64,000 bases of DNA. Source: Malus domestica. Lineage: Eukaryota > Streptophyta > Magnoliopsida > Rosales > Rosaceae. The DNA lies in NCBI RefSeq assembly GCF_042453785.1, contig NC_091671.1:11664001-11728000 (forward strand), in the 5' to 3' direction. The first letter of the stretch is position 1; each line of letters starts with the position of its first letter. A program made the position numbers and the translations under genes. Positions 33,424-44,194 of the stretch are shown piece after piece. The notes under the pieces are model-generated. The model saw only the letters and a program-made list of their open reading frames with translations, had not been told where the DNA came from and searched no databases.

Positions 33424-34527
33424 CTGCCATACTTAAGGTGTCTTACGCCTGCCGAGGCGGAAATCGTCCTTCGGGAAATACATGAGGGAGTCTGTGGAGA
33501 TCATGCTGGATCTCGGTCCCTAGCACACAAGACTTTTCGCCAAGGATATTACTGGCCAACACTCCACCAGGATGCCATCAAAGTATCCCGCTCATGTGAC
33601 AAATGTCAACGATATGCGGCTATTCCTCATTCCCCTCCAGAGCCTCTTACTCCTATGATCAGCCCTTGGCCCTTCGCCCAGTGGGGACTTGATTTGATCG
33701 GCCCAATGCCGGCAGGGAAGGGCAAAGTCTGTTACGCAGTCGTTGCAATGGACTACTTCACAAAGTGGGCCGAAGTAGAACCCTTGGCAACCATTACTGA
33801 GGCAAAGATAGAAGACTTCGTGTGGAAGAACATCCTTTGTAGATTCGGCATTCCCAATGCGATAGTCACTGACAATGGGCGACAGTTTGACAACAAGAAG
33901 TTCAGGTTGTTCTGCTCTAAGTTCAACATCAACTTATGCTTTGCCTCTCCAGCTCATCCCCAGTCTAATGGACAAGTTGAGGCCATCAACAAAATAATCA
34001 AGCGCACTTTGAAAACCAGCTTGGACAAAGCTAAAGGCTGTTGGCCAGAATTTGTACCCCAAGTTATTTGGTCATATCGCACTTCATATCGGACTTCAAC
34101 AGAAGAAACTCCATTCTCACTTGCCTTTGGCACAGAGGCGGTTGTCCCTGTTGAGCTCGAGCAAGCAACATTCCGAGTCCAGAACTACATTCAAAGTGAA
34201 AATGACAAACAACTCACCCTCAACTTGGATTTAGTCGAGGAACACAGAAACCAAGCTCACTTGAGGAATGTCGCCTACAAGCAGCGCATCTCCAACTATT
34301 ATGACTCTAGGGTCAAGCCTCGTTCTTTCAAAATAGGAGACTGGGTCTTAAAGAAAAGATTACTCTGCGACAGAGTCCCGAGTGAAGGCACACTTAATCC
34401 AAACTGGGATGGACCGTATGAAGTCATTGGCATCAGTCGCCCTGGCTCTTACACACTTAGAAGCTCCGATGGCAAGACCCTTGGCCTTCCATGGAACGCT
34501 GATCACTTGAAGTACTACTACAAATAG
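33424..34527 (+). CDS. Tat-like integrase (remnant of pol)
   Basis: Open frame, +1 relative to gag, starting at the deletion junction. The HHCC zinc domain is intact (IHEGVCGDHAG then SCDKCQRYA). The catalytic core shows WGLDLIGPMP, IVTDNGRQFD and HPQSNGQVEAINKIIK, supplying the DDE residues. A GPYEVIGISRPGSYTL-type C-terminal segment follows and the ORF ends LKYYYK. Integrase inserts element DNA into chromosomes. There is no start codon of its own near the zinc domain (first ATG at 33655), so production would need frameshifting from gag. All three catalytic residues are present. Confidence 0.85.
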   Translation: MPYLRCLTPAEAEIVLREIHEGVCGDHAGSRSLAHKTFRQGYYWPTLHQDAIKVSRSCDKCQRYAAIPHSPPEPLTPMISPWPFAQWGLDLIGPMPAGKGKVCYAVVAMDYFTKWAEVEPLATITEAKIEDFVWKNILCRFGIPNAIVTDNGRQFDNKKFRLFCSKFNINLCFASPAHPQSNGQVEAINKIIKRTLKTSLDKAKGCWPEFVPQVIWSYRTSYRTSTEETPFSLAFGTEAVVPVELEQATFRVQNYIQSENDKQLTLNLDLVEEHRNQAHLRNVAYKQRISNYYDSRVKPRSFKIGDWVLKKRLLCDRVPSEGTLNPNWDGPYEVIGISRPGSYTLRSSDGKTLGLPWNADHLKYYYK

Positions 34528-34738
34528 ACTCACGATGTACAAGTGTTGAGCTATAACCGTTCGGCATCCTATGTAATGAAGGCCATTTGGCAATGAATTC
34601 AATAAAGAGGTAATTTAGCCAACTCAGCCCTCACTCTTTTACATTCATAGCAAGCGATGCCGGAACCCTTCTCAATCAGAAAGCAATCCGTCTTCCACAG
34701 TCACTACAAAACAAGCAAATGAAGACCGTGTCAAGCGC

Positions 34739-34740
<2 letters not shown>

Positions 34741-34782
<42 letters not shown>

Positions 34783-35170
34783 AACTTCATCCAAAAAGCT
34801 TCACCCGAAAAGCTTCACCTCCAAAGCTTCACCCACAAAGCTTCACCTAAAAAGCTTCACCCAAAAAGCTTCACCATCAAAGCTTCACCTAAAAAGCTTC
34901 ACCCAAAAAGCTTCACCTAAAAAGCTTCACCCACAAAGCTTCACCATCAAAGCTTCACCTAAAAAAGCTTCACCCAAAAAGCTTCACCTGAAAAGCTTCA
35001 CCTAAAAAGCTTCACCCAAAAAGCTTCACCCGAAAAGCTTCACCTAAAAAGCTTCACCCACAAAGCTTCACCTAAAAAAGCTTCACCCAACAAGCTTCAC
35101 CCGAAAAGCTTCACCTCCAAAGCTTCACCCACAAAGCTTCAACACCAAAGCTTCACCTACAAAGCTTCAA
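34741..35170 (+). repeat. A40 run and AAGCTTCACC tandem array
   Basis: An uninterrupted run of about 40 A at 34741-34781 is followed by about 25 imperfect units of 13-16 bp with the core AAAGCTTCACC. Non-coding; each unit carries an AAGCTT. Confidence 0.95.
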
Positions 35171-36037
35171 CACAAAACCTTGCTCCAAATAAACAAATTT
35201 TGTTCACAAAACCCAAGATGCCCTTGAACTTGTACAAAAACACTTGGGTAAACATAAACATTTTTTGTTTTACACCCACAAGGGCCCAAAATTTTCCTTC
35301 TTATTTATTCACTTATATATGTTCCCAAACATATTATAATAGATCCAACAACAAGCCAAAGTCCCAAATTTCATAATGGACAAAAGTACAAGCAATTCAT
35401 CAATAATGAAGGTGCTACAAAAATTGGAATCTGCCCCAAAATAGAAATCCAACCCAAGAGACTTTTTCTCTCTCTCCCTCTTCCGCCTCCTTTCATCTAT
35501 CAAATTTCTGCAACCTCTGCTCTTCTCCAATGGAGCTGAATTTTGGACACCCTATATTTCTTGAGCATATGAACAACTTTCAAGAAGGAACCATTTCTGT
35601 TTGAGCGACGGAAATTAAAGTGTTGAAGCTCCAAACATGATAGTCGGCTTCTTGCAGATTTCGAAGCTGTTGTGATGTTTCGAAGATCTGGAAATATTTA
35701 ACCGTTAGTTCATCCTGCATTTTTGATATGTTATGAAAGAGTCGATGAGGAACAACTTCAATGAAGAAAGCATACCGATCTGAACAAGAGAAAATGGAGT
35801 TTCGAAGCTCACAACAAATCTGACGGGTTGACAGACAAATAATAACCAGTCACTCATCATACCTGGATTTCTGGAGTTGTACTGCTCCGATGGCTCTCCA
35901 ATTTGGATATGTTGTAGTTAAGGAATTAACGAACAACTTTCATGAAGACAACTTTGTGATTCGACCTACAGATGATGGTGTTATGTTGAAAAACAATTCC
36001 GGTTGTTAGGGGAAATGAAAAACAATTCCACCAAAGA

Positions 36038-36135
36038 AACATCATTATGATGTTTCATCATTATGGTGTTTTCATCATTATGATGCTTTCATCATTGTGA
36101 TGCTTCCATCATTGTGATGCTTCCATTATGATGTT
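36038..36135 (+). repeat. TCATCATTATGATGTTT minisatellite
   Basis: Five to six copies of a 17-18-bp unit with internal dyad ATCATTATGAT. No coding role apparent. Confidence 0.85.
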
Positions 36136-36645
36136 AATGCACCAACGGTTACACCTTCTGCAATTCCACTTATTCGGGCCTAGCAACCTTCATCAACAAA
36201 ATCTATGAAGAAAAAGTCCGGGGCTACCACTTAGAAAACAAAAGAATGAAGTTTTGGTACTTACGACATGGACTATTAGCAAGACACCTCATTCGTCAAC
36301 TCCCTCGACTAGAGACTTGGGGGACTCCCACCATATGCTACTACGCCTTGGTACTCAAAAGTTCGTGACTACTCAGTGACTTGGATTTTTCAAGTCTCCA
36401 ACCGAGAAGTTTTCCTCACTCGGGAAATTAAGGGAACACTACCTCAAACTACATGTTTCACTCACAAAGCTTCAACAATACAGGTTTCAACAAAAGCAAA
36501 AATTCAAAGAACTTTATGAAGAAGGCTTTGGTGTATTTAACACAATATGTAGAAATGAAGCAAAGCTTATTTATTAATATTTTCGATAAGCCACAAATAT
36601 GTACATATACATGAGTCAAAATAAACAAACAAAAGGGAGCCTTCA

Positions 36646-37317
36646 CAAAGGTTGCTTAGGGGAAGTCTCAGCAGTCGGTAGAGCCCCAGAAAGAGAAAGC
36701 ACCGGAGGGTGGTTATCCGGAGCCTCAGTACTTGACAAAACCCCAGAAGGAGGAGGCATTGGAGGTTCATCATTTGAAGCTTCATTACCAGGTACAGCCC
36801 CAGAGGACGAAGGCAATAAATGCCTTTGGAACAAACCCACAAACCGCTGATGATCAAGTAAAACCTTACCATCAGATTCCTTCATCTGGTCAAGCTTCCT
36901 CTTCATGTTTGTAGCATATTCATGGGCGAGCCGGTGCAACTGCTTATTCTCATGCTTGAGCCCTCTAATCTCCTGTTTGAGACTCATCACTTCAGCAGCC
37001 AATGATTCAACTTGGCGGGTTCTAGCAAATAGGCGTTGGGCCATATTAGACACAGAACCTGCACACTGAACACTAAGAGCCAGAGAGTCCTTAACAGCCA
37101 ACTCATCAGACCGTTTGGAAAGTAGTCTGTTATCTTTGGGAGTGAGAAGGTTCCTGGCCACCACTGCAGCGGTCATATCATTCTTCATCATAGAATCCCC
37201 AACGGTAAGAGGACCAGTAGGGGATATGAAGGATGGGCGCCATATGTTGTCTGGAGAAGGCGTGGCTGTCTCTTCTCCAAGGTTCAAGTCAAAACGACGG
37301 TCGGAGGGTCCAGACAT
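36646..37317 (-). CDS. Antisense coiled-coil ORF of the Tat-like element (copy 1)
   Basis: 223-224 residues from ATG at 37317, opposite in direction to gag and integrase. N-terminal part SGPSDRRFDLNLGEE; SLALSVQCAGSVSNMAQRLF; a strong coiled coil (VESLAAEVMSLKQEIRGLKH and ENKQLHRLAHEYATNMKRKL, about residues 100-150); then a Pro/Ser-rich tail. A near-identical ORF of the same length is at 59933-60607. Antisense ORFs are described for plant Tat-lineage elements (Grande, Retand), but I do not recognise this protein's family. Function unknown. Confidence 0.7.
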
Positions 37318-37465
37318 TTTCAAATGTGTTGAAGAATGAAGAGGTCAGACAAATCAAGATCTTAGAAGTGCAAGAAATGAGCTTCTACTGGTAGAGATTC
37401 AAGTGTGCTGTGGAACTTAATGCCAGCCTCTATAAAAATCTGCACTCGACGGAGCTTCAGAAATC

Positions 37466-37605
37466 GAAGAGGCGTTTGCTTTCTCAAAAGCTGGGCTGCT
37501 CAGAGACCACGAGGGCCGATCTCAGAAATCGAAGAGGCGAATGCTTTCTCAAAAGCTGGGCTGCTCAGAGACCACGAGGGCCGATCTCAGAAATCGAAGA
37601 AGCAC
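37466..37605. repeat. 65-bp minisatellite, two-plus units
   Basis: Two near-identical 65-bp units starting CAGAAATCGAAGAGGCG and ending GAGGGCCGATCT, plus a partial third. It lies upstream of the antisense ORF. The related fragment at 59563-59790 has three-plus units. Confidence 0.9.
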
Positions 37606-37699
37606 CTGCTTTTGCAGCCTCGCCAGCACCTGTCACATGCACAATCAGCTTTGCGGAAATTACGGGCAATCTGTCGAAGATTTCTGGTGAAGTAGAAAG

Positions 37700-39494
37700 C
37701 ACGTGAATCTTACTGATCAATCACCGCTCTCCATATGCACCATCAACTCCTCGGGTACCACATATAACTTTGTCAAAGATCTCTGACAAAGTTTAGGCAC
37801 GAGAATTTCGAAGTGCCAGCTACCCTACTATTACCCATAAGGGTAAAGGAACAGCACCACTGCTTGACAACTGGAAAGTCCCTATGTGTGTCGACCTCCG
37901 TGTTTTGTGGCAAGACAGGTTGGCAAGAACGACCAACCTTTACTCACATTCGAGAAAAGACTCCCAACATAATTACTTTCTCAAAAACCGGAGTAGCACC
38001 GCTTTCCGAATCTTGAGAGTCAGATCCTCGACGGGATTGCTTGTTCGAAAACCGAAGAGGCACAACTCTCAGAACTTCGAGAGCCAGATTTCCTTAGATA
38101 AAGCTTGTCTGTAATCTCCACACGTAATATCAGCTTTCCAGATACCACATACCACTTTTTCAAAGTGCTCTGACAAAATTAAAACACGTGAAGCTGGCAG
38201 CTCCCACTACATTGCTGTGACCAAGAAGGGTAAAGGAATAGCATTACTACTTGTTATTGGGAAATCCCTATATACATTGACCTCCCTCCTCAACGGACAG
38301 GCAAACCTGCAAAAATGCTCAACCCTTTCTCACATTCGAAAAGGCACCCTCAACATAACCTCTCGAAATACTCAGCTTTATTTCCCCCCCGATAATACCT
38401 CAGCAAATAAGCCACACCAAGAACAAGAGTATCTCATATCATCAGGGTCGAAAGCAAGAGTATCCCATATCATGCTTTCTCCCTGTCTTTGTCTTTGTCC
38501 TTGTCCACACCTGCAGGACAAGGAGAAAGAGAGCAGTCAGTCGGAACCTGAAATCAAACCTCAAATTTGGAACTGACTGCCTGGAGCCTTTGCCTGGTTG
38601 CTTACTTAGCATTGCTCTCGAGTACTCATCCTCAACTGCTGTCAAGGTCACGAATTCCACCGGCAAATACCTCATGACAGTTGATCAGATATTGGCTCTT
38701 TACACTGAAGCTGCCAAGCGTGGATGAGTCACTATGAAGGAATGTTCTGAAGGACCATTTAAATGCAAAGGTTGCACACCACTTCTGCCATGCAAAAGAT
38801 TGAAGCAGAAGGTTCAACGGTGAGCTGAAACAGATCACTACAGCACGACACCTTTCCATACCACATTCATTATTCCGTCAACAGCAAAAGTATCCCATAT
38901 CATCAAGGTCGAACGTACTCTAGATTTGATGGACTTGTTTTGACCCTCAAATTTTTGAGTCGGCCTTATACTCTGAAGGGCACCAGAAAACCCTCCAGCA
39001 CAGTTCAAGAATAAGCCTGTGGAAAGTTACTTCTTCAAAAGCAAAAGTATCTCATATCATCTCTTATCCATTTGCTTCTCCTTATCCTGGCAGTTGAATG
39101 AGAGACAAGGAGAATGAGAACAATCAACCGGAAGCCGACGTCAAACCTCTGATCCTGGGTTGCTTACTTGGAAGTTTGACTGCTTACCTTGTCTGTCACC
39201 TCTTTCGGCAGATCTCCTAGCTCGGCGACTTGGGGGACTCCTACTATAGGGTTTGTATCACACTTGACTAAGCCCGAAACTACAACTAAGCTTCAAGTGA
39301 AATTGATACATTACCTTGTGCGTCAACATCAGCTAAGTACACCATTCCAGGATGGAGGAAAGGTACTTCCAGAGAAGGGCAGATGAAGATCAGACCACAC
39401 TTCGGTACTTAGAAGTTTCGTGATTACTCAAGGGATTGGATCTTGCAAGTCCCCAACCGAGGAGTTTCCCTCACTCGGGAACTTAGGGGAGCAC
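37700..39494 (+). other. Non-coding 3' internal region of the Tat-like element
   Basis: No conserved ORF. Four dispersed copies of an AAAGTATCCCATATCATC motif (38428, 38456, 38886, 39044). The last ~250 bp (CTTGGGGGACTCC through CACTCGGGAACTTAGGGG) are closely similar to 36305-36435, so the antisense-ORF segment lies between two related pre-LTR blocks. Confidence 0.7.
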
Positions 39495-40015
39495 TGTTTG
39501 TACCATACTTGACCAATCCCGAAACTACCGAGCACCGGCCAACGCTATACTGTCAAGGACCCAGAAGAGTTCCCCTCCGACCAGGAGGCCAATCACTACT
39601 CGACACGTGTCAAGATTAGAAGCCAATCAGAGCGCAGCACGTGTCAACATCAAGAACCAATCATAACATGACACATGTCAATGTGACAAAGCTACAAGTT
39701 TTTCTATAAATAGGGGTCATTCCCCCACAATATTGCCTAATGCCATTTTGTGTTAAATCATTCACAAGAACTCACTAAATTGAGAGCTTGATCCTTTGTA
39801 CTTGTGTAAGCCCTTCACTACTAATAAGAACTCCTCTACTCCGTGGACGTAGCCAATCTGGGTGAACCACGTACATCCTGTGTTTGCTTCTCTGTCTCTA
39901 TTCATTTACGTACTTATCCTCACTAGTGACTGAAGCAACCAAGCAACCAAGCGAAGGTCACAAAACCTGACACTTTCTGTTGTACCAAAGTCTTCGCTGA
40001 TTTTGTGCATCAACA
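39495..40015 (+). repeat. 3' LTR of the Tat-like element
   Basis: 521-bp direct repeat of 31100-31620, followed by target copy AATTC (40016-40020). Confidence 0.95.
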
Positions 40016-40589
40016 AATTCCATCTCATTGGTTTAACATTATCAAACCTTTTTGCATGTCTGAAGTAGAACGAATCCTTATATGTATGTATAAAATAATG
40101 AAAGGATGAAATGGTTTTCTCATTTACCGTATACATATGTCTATGTATGCATATTCAAAGGAACTTACTTATATCCCTGGAAATATATATGCACCACCTG
40201 CCAAGGCTTATATATACATGCACTTCTATATTTGTAAATAGCATCTTTACTTATTTTCTATTAGTGTTTCATTCAAATGTTATATTTATTTTGATCATGC
40301 TAATGCAAGTTAACCAAAATAGTACTTAGATCTCATAGTGTTATTAGTAGTCCCAAGTAATCTAATTAAGACTAGAGTCGAAAATGATGCATTTAGTAAT
40401 TGCATATACTTGAGAATAAGAGTTGATCGAGGTGGTGGATGCTTGTAGTAATAATTCGAAACAATGCTTTGGAATCTAGATGGGAAATACAGAAATGGAT
40501 GGTGTATGTGCTCATGTTGTAAATCATAAGTGTGAAGGTAGGAGGTAGGTTGTGTGTTGGTTTGATTGCACCATGTAGCATTGGTACAT

Positions 40590-40960
40590 GGATGGTCCTG
40601 CTTGGTATATCTGCAATGGGGGACCATACGCATTCTAGGAGTGATCATGCTTGGTATATCCGCGATAGGTGATCACTACCTAGAGCTACAAAATACAGTC
40701 CTGCTTGGTATATCCGTGATGGGGGACTGTTAGGGGTGATCATGCTTGGTATATCCACGATAGGTGATCATTGCCTATGTTATTCGATTATGCATATGGT
40801 TCTACTTGGTATATCCGTGATGGGGAACCATATGTATTCAGGGGTGATCATGCTTGGTATATCCGCGATAGGTAATCATTGTCTGCACGATAAGATTATG
40901 CCTATGGTTTTGCTTGGTATATCCGCGATGGGGAACCATACGCATTTTAGAGATGATGAT
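40590..40960 (+). repeat. TGCTTGGTATATCCGCGAT repeat block in the solo LTR
   Basis: Eight imperfect copies of TGCTTGGTATATCCGCGAT spaced ~40-65 bp. Each is bracketed by short inverse words (GTGATCA...TGATCA, GGTTC...GAACC), giving hairpin-like dyads. Confidence 0.85.
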
Positions 40961-41009
40961 TATTAGTTGTACTTGGGACATTTCGATAGGCGATCATAAT
41001 TTGGTTTAG

Positions 41010-41440
41010 ATTCCGTTGAGTGATGGTCTGAAATCGTATCCTGGTTTGGATTCCGTTGAGTGATGGTCCGAAATCCCTTCTACTCTGCAATTCCGTTGAG
41101 TGATGGTTCAGAATCATATCCTGGTTTAGATTTCGTTGAGCAATGGTCTGGAATCGTATCCACTCGGATTCCGTTGAGAGATGGTCCGGAATCCCTCATA
41201 CTCCACGATTCTGTTGAGTGATGGTCCGAAATTGTATCCAGCCTGGTTTCATTTAGTGGTTGTTATGCATTGTACTTCGCGATTCCGGAGCGATTCTGTT
41301 CAATGATGGTCCGTAATCATATCTACTCGTATTCCGTTGAGAGATGGTCCGGAATCCCTCTTACTACGCGATTCCATTGAGTGATGGTCCATAATCGTAT
41401 CCTGATTTGGATTCCGTTAAGTGGTTCGGAATCCCTACTC
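41010..41440 (+). repeat. ATTCCGTTGAGTGATGGTCC repeat block in the solo LTR
   Basis: About ten imperfect copies of ATTCCGTTGAGTGATGGTCC followed by GGAAT(C), a dyad with the unit start. Spacing alternates around 35-60 bp. Confidence 0.85.
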
Positions 41441-42604
41441 TTGCTCATTTCCATAAGTTAGACTTGTTCCCTGGATTCGAGTGAATGTGATTTACCCATA
41501 ATAGATCTTGTGAATATAAATTAGAATTATCAAGTTATTACTTGAAATCCAGGCAGGGAATTATGTAGAAGTCATTTATTAATTTTGTGCATTAAGGTGT
41601 GGTCTGATTGACTGATTAACATAATTAAATGTTAATATCGTGCCTCCTTGATATCATGGAATGGGTTACTTGAGATGATTGTGGAAGGATGTTGAATATG
41701 ATTGTTATTAATATGATTAGAGCAGTGATCAATGCGACTAAAGGATACTATTGTGTTGTGTTGATTCTTTGATATATTACATGATATGAATAGCGATTTT
41801 ATGTTGAAACATAATGATTTATATGATGGATGAAATAGAAACCTTGATTGTCATGCGGGTTGTTATGTAGTTTGAATCGAATAATTCATGCTTGTCAAGT
41901 CCAAATGTTTGATTGAGGAATGTTATGCATTTTGGCTTGAACAGACTGTGTTATATGTCGAGTTATAGTGAAGTTGAACTACGAATGGCTTAATCCCTAT
42001 TGAGGGTACGTAGGTAGTCTAACAAGGAGGTTAGATGCAGCCATAAAATGTACAAAAAATTATTATGCATCTAGATCTTGAATTGTACTTTGTACATATT
42101 CCGGAGGCAGGGTATGTTGAGTTACAGATATTTGGTGATGTCACGTGTCGATCCTGGAAGTATGTCGAGATCAGGGCGTGACATCTTAACTCATCAAAAC
42201 GTGCAGTTATAGTTCTTTTTGTCAACTTCGTTAGAACTTTCATTAAAATAAGTTACGTGCTACAGAGACTGAATCAAGGGGCAATTATAGAAAACCAAAT
42301 GAAAAAATTGTAGCAGTGGTCCCTCAATTTTAATCCAATTAGAGAAATAGTTCCTCAACTTTAACTCAATTGGGGCATTGATCCCTCAACTTTAACTCAA
42401 TTGGAGCAATGATCCCTCAACTTTAATCCAATTATAGTAATGATTATTCCAACATAACTTATTTTGACGAAATTGATGAAAGTGAACATAGTTGCACGTT
42501 TTGATGAATTAAAGGACCAATGATTATGAATTTTTAATTAAGGGACCAATGATTATGAATTTTTAATTAAGGGACCATTACTCCAATTAGGTTGAAGTTG
42601 ATAG

Positions 42605-42800
42605 TTCATTTCCACAAATTTCTCAATCCTTAGTTATTTAACCAATTTGATAAGTAAGATTATGAAAAATCATACCTGCCCGGCTGCCCCACCCCTGATT
42701 TTCATTTCCACAAATTTCTCAATCCTTAGTTATTTAACCAATTTGATAAGTAAGATTATGAAAAATCATACCTGCCCGGCTGCCCCACCCCTGATTTTCA
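42605..42800. repeat. 96-bp tandem duplication
   Basis: The 96 bp starting TTCATTTCCACAAATTTCTC at 42605 recur at 42701 nearly unchanged. No gene. Confidence 0.92.
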
Positions 42801-43533
42801 AACCCGCTGGAGCCCACCCGCTTTGGCCTTAGTCTTCGGCCTTAGCCGTGGTTTAGATTCTTAAGAATAATACTTAGTTACTCAAAAGATGAGTAAGAGT
42901 TTCTACTCAAAACTAGAATTAAGCTGTACCGGCTTGGCTTGAACTAAACAGAATAAAAATAGTGAAGTGTTCCGTGCACTATCGGACTAAGTTATAGACT
43001 AAAATAATTTTTTAAACCCTAAATTATTATCTTTATCATTTTTAATTTTGCCATTTCTTCAATTCTTCTCTTACTGTCCGCAAAACAAAACAAAAAATAA
43101 GAACTCACAAATTGCTCTGTTTCAATACCCTCACCCTTTTAACCAAAAACCCATAACAAATGAGGATGTGTGGATATATAAAATTGAAGAAACATGAAAT
43201 GATTTCACAAGTCTAGTTCAATGCCCACTCAACAAGTGCGGAGATCAATTAAAATTTCATTTTTCTTGAAAGCTTTCAAGGGAAATAGGTTTTATGAAAT
43301 AAACTGAACTTTTTTGGGGACTAAGTGAGCAAAAATCGTTATCAAAAGAAGACTTGTCAATCTATGAAGTTACCTCATCTGAAGATTCCATTTCTGACTC
43401 TTTACTCGATAAATTAGTTAAGCGAGGCTTTTCAGCTAGAAGTGGGGAAGGAGGTGGAAGTGGGCCAAGTGGCACAGGTACTGAGGGTGGCAGTGGTGGA
43501 GAGGGAAGCGCCATACGAAATGGAGCTGGTATA
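42801..43533. other. Spacer
   Basis: No recognised gene. A short Gly/Ser-rich open stretch (43354-43539) has no family match that I can see and is cut by the next LTR element, whose target copy GTATA is at 43529-43533. Confidence 0.45.
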
Positions 43534-44115
43534 TATTAGAGTATGAGTGTGATTCTCACAGTTTAGTAATAATCATTGTTATTTCAGATTGGTATAAAGA
43601 GGTCTTAATGTGTTTATAAGAGTTAATTCGACTTTGGTTTGGATTGAAACTCTACTGTTGGCTTGAGAATAGAACTCATACTTGTACAAGGATTTGGTCT
43701 TGTATTCCTTGTAGGATTATTATAGGGTAATCCAGATTTTGTAGTATAAAAACCACAAGCCCCTGCTCTCACAAAAGCGCGCTCTTATTGTTCCAATTAC
43801 CTATAACTTGGAGAGCATGGAGTTTTGCAGAGAGGAGAAGGTTGTGTGTAGAAGGTGTCTTGGTATGCGTCAATGTGACAGTTGAAGAAGATGGAGAAGT
43901 CGGATTGCACACGCAGTGCCACGGCTTGGTGCTTTACGTGTCCTGTTGTATTCTTGAACCCAGTTCCTCCTTGAAACCCTAGCAGTCATGGCTTCTTCTT
44001 CCTCCGCTTTGGAAGATAAGTTTATTTCCCTTTAATTGTGTGATTGGTTTATTGTAGTTATATTTGTTATATTTGTGATCCTAGTAACTTGTTGATTTTC
44101 AAATTAAATCTTACA
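43534..44115 (+). repeat. 5' LTR of the Copia-like element
   Basis: 582-bp direct repeat of 46428-47008, with roughly a dozen substitutions by eye. Confidence 0.9.
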
Positions 44116-44194
44116 TGTGGTATTAGAGACTCTCAACTCGTCTAGGATTCAGAATTTCGATCATCTTGTATTATTTTTGTTTGCAGATACAAAT

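Larger units (their letters stand above)
31100..40015 (+). mobile_element. Tat-like Ty3/gypsy element with gag and integrase, RT region deleted
   Basis: 8.9-kb element with two 521-bp LTRs in which I saw no difference. A 5-bp target duplication AATTC flanks it (31095-31099, 40016-40020). Right after the 5' LTR comes TGGCGCCGTCTGTGGGA, a primer-binding site with a core matching tRNA-Asp-type sites. Contents in order: gag (31728-33422), integrase (33424-34527), an A40 run and AAGCTTCACC array, an antisense ORF (36646-37317 on minus), minisatellites and the 3' LTR. No protease, reverse transcriptase or RNase H motif exists, so it is non-autonomous. It inserted into the long solo LTR. Confidence 0.93.
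29801..42183 (+). mobile_element. Long chromovirus-like solo LTR interrupted by a Tat-like element
   Basis: The LTR parts are 29801-31099 and 40016-42183, together ~3.46 kb. It starts TGTGAAATCCCGTCCCTG and ends GATCAGGGCGTGACA, the style of long Del/Tekay-type Ty3/gypsy LTRs. A 5-bp target duplication TCTTA lies at 29796-29800 and 42184-42188. No internal gag-pol or second LTR is present, so it is a solo LTR formed by LTR-LTR recombination. Two tandem-repeat blocks lie in its 3' half (40600-40960 and 41010-41440). Confidence 0.82.
29720..42610. mobile_element. Inverted-repeat MITE split by a solo LTR
   Basis: Left part about 29720-29800 and right part 42184-42610. After removal of the solo LTR and one TCTTA copy, CCATTGATC joins TCTTAACTCATCAAAACGTG. 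The arm CATCAAAACGTGCAGTTATA is then matched inversely by 42420-42520 (TTGCACGTTTTGATGAATTA). Repeated ATCCCTCAACTTTAA units lie between. Outer boundaries are only approximate. Confidence 0.55.

Noticed and set aside
34781-35170. CRISPR-like array
   Set aside because: Units are contiguous imperfect tandem repeats without unique spacers, within a plant LTR retrotransposon.
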